Assembly: GCF_900230215.1 (NCBI RefSeq)
Contig: NZ_LT907982.1
Location: 2,356,001-2,420,000 of the forward strand
Origin: Jatrophihabitans sp. GAS493
GTDB lineage: Bacteria > Actinomycetota > Actinomycetes > Mycobacteriales > Jatrophihabitantaceae
Direction of reading: 5' to 3'
Length of the DNA: 64,000 nucleotides
Below the pieces are notes generated by a model that saw nothing but the letters and a program-made list of their open reading frames with translations, did no database searches and was not told where the DNA came from. How positions within the stretch are numbered: the stretch's first letter is position 1; each line of letters opens with the position of its first letter. This document shows positions 9,754 to 18,604 of this stretch, piece by piece. The translations under genes were made by a program, and so were the position numbers.

Positions 9754-10032
9754 CTACCCCCAGGTCCAACTGATACTCGTCCCGCGCTGGACTGTTTCGG
9801 CTTGCTGCTCGGGCGTCAGGTGGGCCAACCCATTACACACCCAGCCGGAGGTCCGTTCGTAGAAGTGATCCAGCGGAACCGGTGCCGTGCCACTGAGCCA
9901 GACTCGCATCTGCGGTTCGCCGGCATCGTCGAGGACGGTCTCGAAGGCGATCACCCGCGCGTACTCGGCTTTGAGCGGAGAGCCTTCAGGTTCCAGCGCC
10001 GCGAACCAGTTCTCGGCCGCGATGAGAGTCAC
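9754..10032 (-). CDS. Small hypothetical protein
   Basis: 92-aa leftward protein, convergent with the Fic gene and overlapping its upstream partner by 4 bp. The sequence (AYARVIAFETVLDDAGEPQMRVWLSGTAPVPLDHFYER) looks like a genuine folded protein but matches no family I know. Its coupling to the gene at 10.0-10.3 kb and position beside the candidate oriT suggest an accessory mobilisation or maintenance role. That is inference. Confidence 0.55.
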   Translation of the reverse strand: MTLIAAENWFAALEPEGSPLKAEYARVIAFETVLDDAGEPQMRVWLSGTAPVPLDHFYERTSGWVCNGLAHLTPEQQAETVQRGTSISWTWG

Positions 10033-10343
10033 GCAGGCTCCCGGTTACCCGCTTCGTCGCCGCTCCCGCTGCCGCGGGGTGCTCGGGGAGCAGCGGGCGG
10101 TTTGAGGCCAGCGCTGTTGAGCTCCTTCGCGGTCCAGCCACCGGCTAGGCACTCGTCCCAGATGTCGCGTGCTGCAGCGGCTTCGGTGGCGATCTGTTCG
10201 TCGAGCTTGGCGCGCTCAGCCTTCGTGTTCTCCCAGGCACCGAGCTGGTTAGCCAGCTTCTCGGCCAAGCCAACGCGGGCCTGCATCAGGCTCTTGATTG
10301 CCGCCGTGTGGGACGACGCAGCTGCCGTCTTGGTCTTAGCCAT
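10029..10343 (-). CDS. Hypothetical helical protein beside the candidate oriT
   Basis: 104-aa protein, MAKTKTAAASSHTAAIKSL at its start, then a coiled-coil-like helix (AEKLANQLGAWENTKAERAKLDEQIATEAAAA) and a small C-terminal segment (DIWDECLAGGWTAKELNSAGL) resembling a DNA-binding helix-turn-helix. I chose the ATG at 10343 because GGGAGGGAACTG precedes it; an upstream ATG at 10379 has no such site. It is divergent from the mobilisation genes, so it may read the same control region. Confidence 0.6.
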   Translation of the reverse strand: MAKTKTAAASSHTAAIKSLMQARVGLAEKLANQLGAWENTKAERAKLDEQIATEAAAARDIWDECLAGGWTAKELNSAGLKPPAAPRAPRGSGSGDEAGNREPA

Positions 10344-10379
10344 CAGTTCCCTCCCGTCCTTCCCATAAGTGCCGATCAT

Positions 10380-10749
10380 AGCGGAACCCGGGCTGGGTCA
10401 AGGGTGCGCCGCAGGCGCATCGCGCAGCGACGCTCTGCGCCCTTGACGCGGTCCGCGTGGAGTGAATCATTCAGGCATCGGAAGGCCGGGAGAGTCGCCA
10501 GTTCCTGGCAAAGCCGTCCCTCGATAAAGTTGAGGCCCGGGTTGCCTGCGCCGTAGGCGCAGGCGGAGCCGTTCCTGCCCCGCGCCCCACCCTGCCGTGC
10601 CCGGTAATGCGTAGGCCACAGAGCAAGAGGGTAGCTAAGCTATGTTTATCTAGGCGACCGGTGGCGTAGCGCCGCCGTCAAGGAGCGGTCCGGACGGTGT
10701 CCGGGCGCTGCGCTGGGCATAGTTCGCGACGCGATGAAGGGCTGGGGAG
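10380..10749. other. Candidate origin of transfer (oriT) and mob promoter region
   Basis: 370 gene-free bp directly upstream of mobC-relaxase with many inverted repeats. TGCGCC/GGCGCA lies at 10405-10419, GCGCAG/CTGCGC at 10422-10440, TGAAT-C-ATTCA at 10463-10473 and GCCTGCGCC/GGCGCAGGC at 10544-10564. A TAGCT-A-AGCTA repeat follows near 10633, then GGCG/CGCC and CCGGAC/GTCCGG repeats near the mob start. Relaxase nic regions usually lie directly upstream of their mob genes and contain such hairpins. The nic site itself cannot be placed. Confidence 0.45.
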
Positions 10750-11160
10750 ATGACCAGGACAACGGCTGCATCTGAGCACCGTGCGTCGCGTCGTCGTCGT
10801 GTTGCCGGCGGCCGGCCGATGCAGGTGCAGGTGAAGTTCACCGAGGCTGAGTACCAGGGTGTCGCGGTGCGGGCGGTCGCGGCGGGGTTGACGGTGCCGG
10901 GGTATCTGGCGTTGGCGGGCCTGCGTCCGGAGGGTGTGGAGGCTAGCGATATCAAGGCGGCTTTGATCAATATGCGTGGTGTGCGGCGCGTGTTGGCGGG
11001 GGCGGCGAACAACCTGAATCAGTTGACGCATAAGGCTCATGGCACAGGGGAGTTCGATGCTGCGCTTCCGGTGTTGATGGATGCGTTGGAGCGGATCACT
11101 GCCCGGGTTGATGGTGTGGTGGAGGACATCGCGGGTTTGATGGGCGGGGGCCGGCGGTGA
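10750..11160 (+). CDS. MobC-like relaxosome protein
   Basis: 136-aa basic protein. The N-terminal region (RRRRVAGGRPMQVQVKFTEAEY) resembles a ribbon-helix-helix DNA-binding start. The middle (NMRGVRRVLAGAANNLNQL) matches the conserved MobC core (RxLxxxGxNLNQ). Such proteins bind oriT and help the relaxase melt and nick it. Its stop overlaps the relaxase start by 4 bp. Confidence 0.85.
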   Translation: MTRTTAASEHRASRRRRVAGGRPMQVQVKFTEAEYQGVAVRAVAAGLTVPGYLALAGLRPEGVEASDIKAALINMRGVRRVLAGAANNLNQLTHKAHGTGEFDAALPVLMDALERITARVDGVVEDIAGLMGGGRR

Positions 11161-12740
11161 TTTCGAAGGGGCTGCGCGGCGGTCGGCTCGGTGGTCTGAT
11201 GCGGTACCTATTCGGCCCGGGCCGGCATGAGGAGCACACTCATCAGCGGGTGGTGGCGTGCTCGGACCCAACATGGGTCGGCACGGTCACGCCCGACAGC
11301 GAGACGTTGGCGAGCTTGGTCAACGAGCTCGACGAGCCGTATGTGGCGTTCGGCGATCCCACGAAAGACGGCTACGTCTATCACGTGGTGGTGTCAATCC
11401 CAGAGGTTGATGGGCCACTCAGTGATGAGCAGTGGAACGACACTGCGCGGACGTTCGCGACCCGGCTGGGTCTGGACGATGGTGTGCAGTGGGTCGCGGT
11501 GCATCACGGTGCGTCGGTCAACGGCAACGACCACATTCATATGGTCGTCAACCTCATCCGAGACGACGGCCGGACCGTGAACCTCTGGCAAGAAGGCATG
11601 AAACGACGCGGTGCGTGCCTCGAGCTGGAGGAGAAATATCAGCTGACGGCGACGGCTCAAGCTGGTTTGGGGGAGGGGAGCTTGTCCCGGCGGGAGGTCG
11701 AACAGGTCCGCGGCGGGCAGGTCTCCGCGGTGGCGGATCTGACCCGGCACCGGGTCGCCACCGTGGTGCGTGCTGTGGCGTTGGGCGCTCGGTCGGAACC
11801 GGAGTTCGTGGAACGCCTGCGGGGGGAGGGGCTGATTGTGCGAGGGCGTTTGGACAAGACGAACCCGAAGCATGTGACGGGGTATTCGATAGCGGCGCGT
11901 GGGGGAGACGCCGACGGCAAACTCGTCTGGTACGGCGGAGGCACCCTCGGCAAGGACCTTCGGCTACCCGCACTACGAGCTCGCTGGCGGCAAACACCGG
12001 ATCAGCGAGCGGCGGCCGCGACGACCTGGACCTCGGACGCGCAACGGGCCCGCAAAGCCGAACCGCAGAACCTCACTGGCGCAGCGACTGCATTGCGGAC
12101 GGCGTCGAGTTTGCTGAGCCGAGTCCCGGCCAGCGACCACTTCGCTTGGTACCAAGCAGCCACCGACTCCGCCGGCGTCCTGGCCGCAGCCGCCGCAGCG
12201 ACCACCGATGATCGGCTGCGCCGGGAACTGATCAGCGCATGGAAGTCCGTACACAAGGCAATACCGCTTTCTGCCGACTCAAGAGCTGAGCCCCGGACAA
12301 TGAGCGGTGAGCAGGTCGAGGTTCCCACTTCGCGGAACTGGCCGCGTCCTGCGGTAGCGGCAGCAGCGGGTATCGACCGCGAAGCGTCGACGCTGCTGGC
12401 AGGTGCATCGCGGGTTCTCATGGCGGCACGGCTCGCGGACGCGCCGCACGATGCCCAGATCCGGACCCTACTCTTACAGGCGATCCAACTCGCCGCGCAA
12501 ATCAACCGGACGATCGCTGCGAGGAGCGAAGCGTCCGCCGCACAGCAGCGGGCTGCCCGCGCGACGTCCCGTGTCGCTGAGCTCGCGGCCGCACCGACGA
12601 CGGTAGGGGGCTGGCAGTTCACGCGGACCGGCGCGGAGGTTCTCGAATCAGCTCGTGCTGCACGCGCAGCCGGCCATGACGTCGCCGTCAGTCGCGACCC
12701 AGGAACAGGGCCGGCGCCCGGCCCGGACCTAGCCAGATAG
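11157..12740 (+). CDS. Relaxase / mobilisation nuclease
   Basis: 527 aa. The N-terminal third carries the relaxase fold: an early Tyr in GGLMRYLFGPGR (candidate nicking residue), and the metal-binding His cluster in VHHGASVNGNDHIHMVVNLI (about residues 120-140). The rest is an Ala/Arg-rich helical region. It would nick oriT, stay covalently on the 5' end and lead the strand to the coupling protein. No other relaxase is visible in the window and the conjugation block at 26-38 kb lacks one, so this is probably the relaxase of the whole element despite lying 14 kb from it. Confidence 0.87.
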   Translation: MISKGLRGGRLGGLMRYLFGPGRHEEHTHQRVVACSDPTWVGTVTPDSETLASLVNELDEPYVAFGDPTKDGYVYHVVVSIPEVDGPLSDEQWNDTARTFATRLGLDDGVQWVAVHHGASVNGNDHIHMVVNLIRDDGRTVNLWQEGMKRRGACLELEEKYQLTATAQAGLGEGSLSRREVEQVRGGQVSAVADLTRHRVATVVRAVALGARSEPEFVERLRGEGLIVRGRLDKTNPKHVTGYSIAARGGDADGKLVWYGGGTLGKDLRLPALRARWRQTPDQRAAAATTWTSDAQRARKAEPQNLTGAATALRTASSLLSRVPASDHFAWYQAATDSAGVLAAAAAATTDDRLRRELISAWKSVHKAIPLSADSRAEPRTMSGEQVEVPTSRNWPRPAVAAAAGIDREASTLLAGASRVLMAARLADAPHDAQIRTLLLQAIQLAAQINRTIAARSEASAAQQRAARATSRVAELAAAPTTVGGWQFTRTGAEVLESARAARAAGHDVAVSRDPGTGPAPGPDLAR

Positions 12741-13091
12741 TTTTTGCAACTCCATTTCCCGTGTGGATGAGTGCGACCGGGGTGAAGCCGCGGTCGCGTA
12801 GGTTGGCGAGCACGAAAAGATCCTCTGCCCGATGTGCCACTCGAGCACCTGGGCATTGGCGAGCTACGCGCAGGCGGCCGCGCTTCCCCACTTCTGCGGT
12901 GAGCGCGCTGCGCAGCCGTCTCAATGCTTCCCGGCCGCGGCCATGGGATGGGCTACCACACGCTTCCGCACGCGTCGGCAGTAGGCGAGACACGCCGGGC
13001 ACCTATTTCTCATGTGATCGTTTCTGGTGTAGAAATGAAGCTGTAAGGCCATCCCAATTGGTGGTCCTGAAGGACGGGAGGAATTCGGATC
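12741..13091. other. Intergenic control region of the ImmA-type pair
   Basis: 350 bp between the relaxase and the next operon. It contains TTTCT-GGTGT-AGAAA at 13021-13035, a possible operator near the start of the 13.1-kb gene, and a GGGAGGAATT ribosome site at its end. An open frame on the minus strand (12688-13002) looks only partly protein-like and is not called. Confidence 0.45.
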
Positions 13092-13931
13092 ATGAGTCAA
13101 TGGGCTGAGCGCCGGTTCGGCGCGATCGCGGATGACCTGAAGGCGGCCGTAACCGCGGCGCTGGTAGATGCTCACGCCGATGCGGTGGCCGCTCAGGCAG
13201 CAAGCGGTACCCGCAAGCGCGACCCGTACGGACACACGCTGAAGAATCGGCAGCACGAACAGCTCGTTGCCCGGGTCAAGGCCGGAGAATTTCCCGGCAC
13301 CACGATCGTCCGACCGATTGGTGCCTCCTTCGATCTTGTCGTGATCCCGGAGACGAAGACGGTGCTGTTCCCGATCCGCGTCCCCGCCCGCTATATGACC
13401 GACTCCCTCTCCGGGCTTGACCGCACCAAGATTGATCTCTCCGAGCTCCGTCGCAACCTGCTCAGCGCGCCTAAACCTGGCGACCGCCAGCTGACGCTCG
13501 GCGACGCCGAACTCACCGACGACGAGCTGACCGCGCGTGAGGCTGAACAGGACCAACTCGTTGAGGCGCTGCGCGGCTACGCCCACGTGGTCTGCATCGT
13601 ATTTGCCAGCGACGTAAACGCCATCTACAAGGCCCGGTGGGGCGACGCAGAATTGCCCGAAGGTGAAGATCATCTCGTATGGCAGGACTGGGAACCGCTG
13701 TCAGTGGCCACGGAGACCGTCGAGCGGACGGCGACGGAGCGGCGCCGCCTTCAAGTCGCCGGCGGCCAAGGCGAAGAGCCGGCCCACGCCGACTGGGTCG
13801 GCAACGTTCCCGTAGCCGACTTCGGGCTGCGGTCGCGGACCTCCTCTGCAGCGAGCCCTGCCGCAACTGAAATCAGCGAGGAAGCCAAGGTGCCAGACGA
13901 GGGCGCCGCTGCCGGTTCCGACGAATCGTGA
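13092..13931 (+). CDS. Unknown protein coupled to an ImmA-type regulator
   Basis: 279-aa soluble protein. The N-terminal 110 residues have alternating strands (TTIVRPIGASFDLVVIPETKTVLFPIRVP). The middle (EALRGYAHVVCIVFASDVNAIYKARWGDAEL) looks like a second alpha/beta part, and the C-terminal 60 residues are disordered. I do not recognise the family. It overlaps the following HTH-metalloprotease gene by 4 bp, an arrangement typical of toxin-antitoxin or repressor-protease pairs, so it may be the protease's target or the toxin of the pair. Confidence 0.68.
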   Translation: MSQWAERRFGAIADDLKAAVTAALVDAHADAVAAQAASGTRKRDPYGHTLKNRQHEQLVARVKAGEFPGTTIVRPIGASFDLVVIPETKTVLFPIRVPARYMTDSLSGLDRTKIDLSELRRNLLSAPKPGDRQLTLGDAELTDDELTAREAEQDQLVEALRGYAHVVCIVFASDVNAIYKARWGDAELPEGEDHLVWQDWEPLSVATETVERTATERRRLQVAGGQGEEPAHADWVGNVPVADFGLRSRTSSAASPAATEISEEAKVPDEGAAAGSDES

Positions 13932-15067
13932 CTGACCGCAGAGGCCTACCTGACGCGGCGCTACGTGGCACGTTCAACCCGGATCGGCTGCGTCAAGCCC
14001 GCTATCTGGCCGAGAAGACCAAGCGCGAGTTAGCCCAGGGCACGGGGGTATCGCCGGCGGCGGTGGGACAGTGGGAAGCGGGCATTGCAGCTCCTCGGCC
14101 GGACTATATGCAACGGTTGGCCGATCTTCTCGACGTCCCGGTCGACTTCTTCCTCGCCGGGCGCCGCTATGTGCGTCTCGATGTCGGTGACGCGCATTTC
14201 CGCAGCCTGCGGTCGACACCGGCAGCGCTTCGCGCAAAAGCGATCGCCTGCACCGAGCAGGTCTGGGAACTAACCCACTATCTGGAGCAGCGTGTGCAGC
14301 TCCCGCTGGTTGATCTACCGGGGTTCTCCGGGGGAGAGGTGCATCCCGGTGATTACGCCGGCGATCCCAGCGGCGCGGCACGCGCTCTGCGCCGACATTG
14401 GCAGCTCGACGGGCCGATCCCGCATCTGGTCAATGTGATGGAACGTCACGGCCTGATCGTTACGTACCTACCCTTTAGCCAGGCCGAGACCAAGAAGATC
14501 GACGCGTTCTCGACCTCGCACCTGCCCAGGCCGATTGTCGTGCTCACGCCGGATCGGTCGATGGACGTCTACCGACATCGATTCACCGCCGCCCACGAAC
14601 TTGGTCATCTGCTTCTGCACAACAACATCGCGCCCGGCGATCCGCTACAGGAAAAGGAAGCCGACCGTTTCGCGGCTGAACTTCTCACGCCGTCGCGCCT
14701 CATCGTCCCCGAGCTCCCGAAGCGTCTGGACCTGCATCAGCTCGAGCGGCTCGGTCGGTCGTGGGGGGTGTCGGTCGAATCTCTGATTTACAGGTCCCAC
14801 GAAGTCGGTACCATCTCAGAGCCCACCTACCGGCGGGCGTTTCAACGCCTAAACCAGCTCAGAAACCTCGGCCTTTTTCCTGCCGAAAGCGTCAACGCAT
14901 ACCCAGGCGAGATCCCGTCACTACTCAGCAAGGCCTTCGACGTCGCCGCGCGAGAGGGGCTCACACTCACCGATCTCGCCGCAGCGCTGAAGATCAGAAA
15001 GACTCGGTTGCAGACATTGCTCGGTCGCAACGACGACCGCCCTCAGCTGCGATTGGTGGTCGACTGA
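13928..15067 (+). CDS. XRE-family HTH regulator with ImmA/IrrE-type metalloprotease domain
   Basis: 379 aa. Residues 15-75 are an XRE helix-turn-helix (LRQARYLAEKTKRELAQGTGVSPAAVGQWEAG). Around residues 215-250, FTAAHELGHLLLHN gives the HExxH zinc site, with a downstream Glu in EKEADRFAAELL completing the ligand set. This is the HTH-plus-DUF955 architecture of ImmA/IrrE and RamB-like proteins, which cleave or control repressors in ICEs and stress responses. The start is GTG, overlapping the partner gene. It is a plausible switch for element induction, but its target is not shown here. Confidence 0.87.
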   Translation: MTDRRGLPDAALRGTFNPDRLRQARYLAEKTKRELAQGTGVSPAAVGQWEAGIAAPRPDYMQRLADLLDVPVDFFLAGRRYVRLDVGDAHFRSLRSTPAALRAKAIACTEQVWELTHYLEQRVQLPLVDLPGFSGGEVHPGDYAGDPSGAARALRRHWQLDGPIPHLVNVMERHGLIVTYLPFSQAETKKIDAFSTSHLPRPIVVLTPDRSMDVYRHRFTAAHELGHLLLHNNIAPGDPLQEKEADRFAAELLTPSRLIVPELPKRLDLHQLERLGRSWGVSVESLIYRSHEVGTISEPTYRRAFQRLNQLRNLGLFPAESVNAYPGEIPSLLSKAFDVAAREGLTLTDLAAALKIRKTRLQTLLGRNDDRPQLRLVVD

Positions 15068-15353
15068 CTCGTCGCTGGGAGCCGCCCGTCGAACGACGAG
15101 GTCAGGGATGCCGGCTAACTTAGGGCATGACCGAATGACCTGAGATTGTCCGGATCGTCGATGCAGTAGCTGCGCTCAATCCGAAGCCACGTGCAGGAAG
15201 GTGGGCGAGCGTGTCTAGCTGCGTGGTCGACGCGGTCTGGTCAATCGGCTCCCAATACGACAACGTGACCGTGCCGATCACTCGAAGCGTCTTCGTAGCT
15301 TGCGTCGGTGCCGCGGTCAACCCGCTCATCGCCCCGGATGACCTCACGACGAT

Positions 15354-16094
15354 TCAGAGGGCCGTGCGCCACGAGTCTTCGGCGAGTGGCTCGGCGAGGA
15401 GCGTCAGGCTATGCGACTGCATCGTGCCGCCGTAGGTTGGGCCGGCAGCGAGTGAACCGTCCGTGATCGGCCTGTTGCCCTTGAAGAAAACGGTTCCGTC
15501 GGCCTCACGGACGAATCGCACGAACGCGTCAGGTCCGTCTTCCTCGAGCCGATGGCCGAGCGGTTCGACGGTTCCGTAACGGCGGGGGAGCGCCTCTGGT
15601 AGGTGCCTACGTCCAAGCTTCAACCAAGCATCGGCGGCTGTGCCGTCGTCGTCTCCTGTTCGGACATACCAGCGCACCTCAACTGTGGACACGAGTCCGC
15701 TGTCAACGCGGGGCGCCTGACGCAGGCTCCCTCGGCTCCATATCTTGTTGGTCTGCTGGTCCAGCAGAACCCCGTTCGCCGCTTCGGCGAGACGGCGAGC
15801 GAATCTGATCGCGTGGGGGATCTCGGTTGCCGACGAGCCTTCAACCAACAGCTCGTAGAAGTACGACACGTCAAGGGCTGCCGCTGTCACCTCGCCGTGG
15901 ACGTCCTCTGGCTCAGCGCGCACCGGAAGTGCCAGCGTGAACGAATATTTGCGTGTCGCGCCGCGCACCACCGTCCACGCCTCCCCGGATGGCAGTGACG
16001 CGTCTTCGACCGCCAAGCCGGCGTCAGCAAGCAGAGGGCGAATGTTCTCGGCGGTCAGCCCCCTCTCTGCATAGACCTGCAGGTCGTAGGACAT
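15354..16094 (-). CDS. Unknown protein downstream of the LRR gene
   Basis: 246-aa soluble protein with no signal or membrane segment (MSYDLQVYAERGLT start). I chose the ATG at 16094, one base after the stop of the upstream LRR gene, so the two are coupled; a start at 16112 is also open. The N-terminal part contains EAWTVVRG and KYSFTLALPVR strands, and the C-terminal half is beta-rich. No family recognised. It is the last gene of the recombinase-LRR operon. Confidence 0.65.
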   Translation of the reverse strand: MSYDLQVYAERGLTAENIRPLLADAGLAVEDASLPSGEAWTVVRGATRKYSFTLALPVRAEPEDVHGEVTAAALDVSYFYELLVEGSSATEIPHAIRFARRLAEAANGVLLDQQTNKIWSRGSLRQAPRVDSGLVSTVEVRWYVRTGDDDGTAADAWLKLGRRHLPEALPRRYGTVEPLGHRLEEDGPDAFVRFVREADGTVFFKGNRPITDGSLAAGPTYGGTMQSHSLTLLAEPLAEDSWRTAL

Positions 16095-16095
16095 C

Positions 16096-17103
16096 TCAGT
16101 CGTCCCCCTCACCCTGCAAGGACCTTGGCTTCCCCCAGCCCTCGCCTGCCGGCAGTCGGACGAGTTGAGCCACCGCCTCGTTCTTTCGCTTGCTGCCCAG
16201 ACCGGCCCTGAGCTGTTGCAGGCTCGGATGGTCGGCTAATACACCGACCGCGGGCGGTTGCAGATGCCCCATATCGACCGCTGCAACGCGTCGCAGCGAC
16301 GGGGCTGTCAGCAGGGGGGTGAGATCCGTGAGCCCCTTCATGGTCTCCATCCAGACCGTTTCTAGACGCGTGAGGCGCGAGAAGTCGGGCAGCGTTGTGA
16401 CCTGCTTGAGCGACTGCAGGAACAAATACTGAAGATGATCAAGAAAAGCGATCGACGAAATGTCGTCAAGTCCGCGCACCATCCAGAGCTCGAGGTATTC
16501 GAGACAGCCGATCTCCGGCAGCAGGCCGAGGTCACGTGTGCCGCCGAGTTTGAGCGCGAGTGCGCGTAAATCGTGGAGCGGCCGGAGGATCGATAGATCG
16601 GGCAGCGTGATCGACCGGAGGGTCAGACTGCGCAAGCTGGCGAGCGAGGAAATGACATCGATGTCCTTGGTCTGACCCTCCACGAACAGCCGTCGCAGAT
16701 TCGTGAAACGGGCCAGCGGCGCGAGCGAGACTCTTCGCTTCGTCTGGCCAATGCCGATCATGGTCGCTGTCGGAGGCAGATATCCAAGGCCGCTGAGGGA
16801 GTCGAAGTCTTTGTAGCGAAGGGCATCCGCAGAGAATTTCGTCAAAGTCGGGAAGTAGCGGAGGAACTCGAGGTCCTTGATCGAGCCGTCGTAGGAGCCA
16901 TAGGCGCGTAACGTCACCGACGGGTACTGGCTGAGCCATTCAGCCAGCGTCTTGTAGTCGGATTCTGTGAGCGCACTCTTGAACTGGACCGTGTGGCATC
17001 GAGAGTCGAGGGGCCGAAGCATGTCGGCCGTGAGCGGCGACCCCACGTTACGAATAAACGGGTAGTCATGACTTTCCGGGATCTGTGCGGTAGGCGCCGT
17101 CAT
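16096..17103 (-). CDS. Leucine-rich-repeat protein
   Basis: 335-aa protein made of about 10 leucine-rich repeats of 21-24 residues (for example LRSLTLRSITLPDLSILRPL and LEYLELWMVRGLDDISSIAFL), similar to internalin or STAND-associated LRRs, but cytoplasmic because there is no signal peptide. Such arrays bind proteins. Its ATG overlaps the stop of the recombinase reading frame upstream (ATGA) and its stop is coupled to the next unknown gene, so it is co-translated with the recombinases. Function unknown. Confidence 0.8.
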   Translation of the reverse strand: MTAPTAQIPESHDYPFIRNVGSPLTADMLRPLDSRCHTVQFKSALTESDYKTLAEWLSQYPSVTLRAYGSYDGSIKDLEFLRYFPTLTKFSADALRYKDFDSLSGLGYLPPTATMIGIGQTKRRVSLAPLARFTNLRRLFVEGQTKDIDVISSLASLRSLTLRSITLPDLSILRPLHDLRALALKLGGTRDLGLLPEIGCLEYLELWMVRGLDDISSIAFLDHLQYLFLQSLKQVTTLPDFSRLTRLETVWMETMKGLTDLTPLLTAPSLRRVAAVDMGHLQPPAVGVLADHPSLQQLRAGLGSKRKNEAVAQLVRLPAGEGWGKPRSLQGEGDD

Positions 17104-18604
17104 CTTGCTTCTCCCGATGGTTGTTGCTGGCTTCTGATCGCCGTGTAGCGACTCATGGGTGTGGCGGCGAGTTCAGCGTGCCGTTGGGTGACCTGGTTGC
17201 TGTAGCCGAGTTGGGTGGCGACGATCGGCGCGGGGACCTGGCGGACGAGATCGCGCAGGGCGGCGTTGCGGGCACCGAGCAGGTCGATGCCGATCGCGCG
17301 CAGTCGGTCCATGATCGAAATTGGATATGCAGGTGGCGACCGGCGCGGTAGCCGGGGAACAGCCAGGGGTTGCCGGAGGTGTTAGCGGTGCGCAGATTGG
17401 GCCGCGCCGTGAGGTGCTCGCGTAGGAGTTGCGCGAACGGCTCGGGGACCACGGCCGGCTCCTTGCCCAGCAGGACAAGGAGCCCATCAGGTGCGACCTG
17501 GATCTGCTCGGTGCGCATCGCGGCGACCCGCACCAGCGGCTGGGCGTAGAGAAGCAGCAGGACAGCGGCGACCCGGTAGGCAAGGGTGTCCGGTTCGCCG
17601 ATGAGGCATCGGTGTAGCAGGTCGAGGCGGTCGTCCTGTGTGATGAGCCGACCGGAGCGAGCCTGGCGGAACCCGATACCCAGTTCGGAGCTGAGGTTCT
17701 GCTCGCCGCTCCAGACGATGAAGGTGCGGATGGCGTGCCGGGTGGTCAGGCCGCCGGCGAGCCATTCGTCAACGTCGCCCTGGCTGCAGGTGGAGATGGT
17801 CTTGTCCCGCTCAGCGAGCCAGGTGAGGAACCGGCTGACCTCGGTGATCTCCTGCTTGGACGTGTGCACGGCCCCGCGCAGTTCCTGGCCGACGCGTCGG
17901 CGGATCCGTCGCAGGTGGTGCCATCTCGCGAACTGCTCGACCGGCCGTCGAACAGTCGGGTCGTCGATGGAGTCGAGTCGTTCCTGCAGCCATCGCTCGA
18001 ACCGGGCGAGGTCGGGATCGCGGCGGGGGAGTAGCCCGTGATGGACAAGCAGTTCACGGATGTGTTCGCGCGCGATACTTGCCGGCGCTTCCTCGAATCC
18101 GTCGTGTGTCAGTGGAATCGTGCCGTCGCCGAGCCCGCGTAGGAGGTGGTCGACCTTCGGGTTGCGTTTCCAGGTGTAAATGCTCTCGGGCCGATCCACG
18201 GTGGCGAGCACGTCGACGATGCGGGCGGCTTCGGTTGTTGCTGGGCCGTCGGCCGGGAGCAGGAGGGCGTTCAGGTCGTCGCGCAGCGTGCAGCGGGTGC
18301 AGAGTCCGCGGCGGTGGTGTTCGCCCTCGCTTCCGCAGCGGTGGCAGTCAAGGTCGGTGGTGATGCCTGCGCATGGTCGGCAGAGCTGACGGTTGCCGTC
18401 GCGGCCGGGTAGTAGCCGGTGTTGGCCGCACTGGTGGCAGCTGCCGTGGGCGCGGGTGGCGTCGTGGAAGCAGATGCCGCAGATGTCGCCGTCGGGCCAG
18501 CGGATGCGGATCTTGCCGGTGCTTCGTCCGCAGCGATCGCAGGTGCGAGCGCCGGTCGTTCTCGGCCGGCCGCGTGGGCGGCGTCCGGTGGTCGTGTCAG
18601 TCAT
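17100..18604 (-). pseudogene. Zinc-finger recombinase-like protein, frameshifted near its C-terminus
   Basis: The main frame (17153-18604) starts with several CxxC pairs (CDRCGRS, CGICFHD, CHQCGQH, CRPC, CHRCGSE, CTRC), probably zinc ribbons. A tyrosine-recombinase-like catalytic region follows (LLLYAQPLVRVAAMRTEQI). After HLHIQ near 17320 the frame becomes arginine/serine nonsense. The normal ending (IMDRLRAIGIDLLGARNAAL, then LGYSNQ and MSRYTAIRS) continues in another frame to the stop at 17100. One missing C in CATATCCAATT would explain this. It may be a real inactivating indel, programmed slippage or a sequencing error. The restored stop overlaps the LRR start, which argues the intact form is ancestral. 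Confidence 0.75.

Noticed and set aside
12688-13002. 104-codon minus-strand frame overlapping the relaxase end
   Set aside because: The last 50 residues look protein-like, but the first half is shadow-like, it overlaps the relaxase by 52 bp, and there is no ribosome site.
15120-15347. 75-codon minus-strand frame after the unknown gene at 15.35 kb
   Set aside because: No ribosome site, Thr/Ala-rich, no overlap with the operon upstream; possibly a remnant but not supported.
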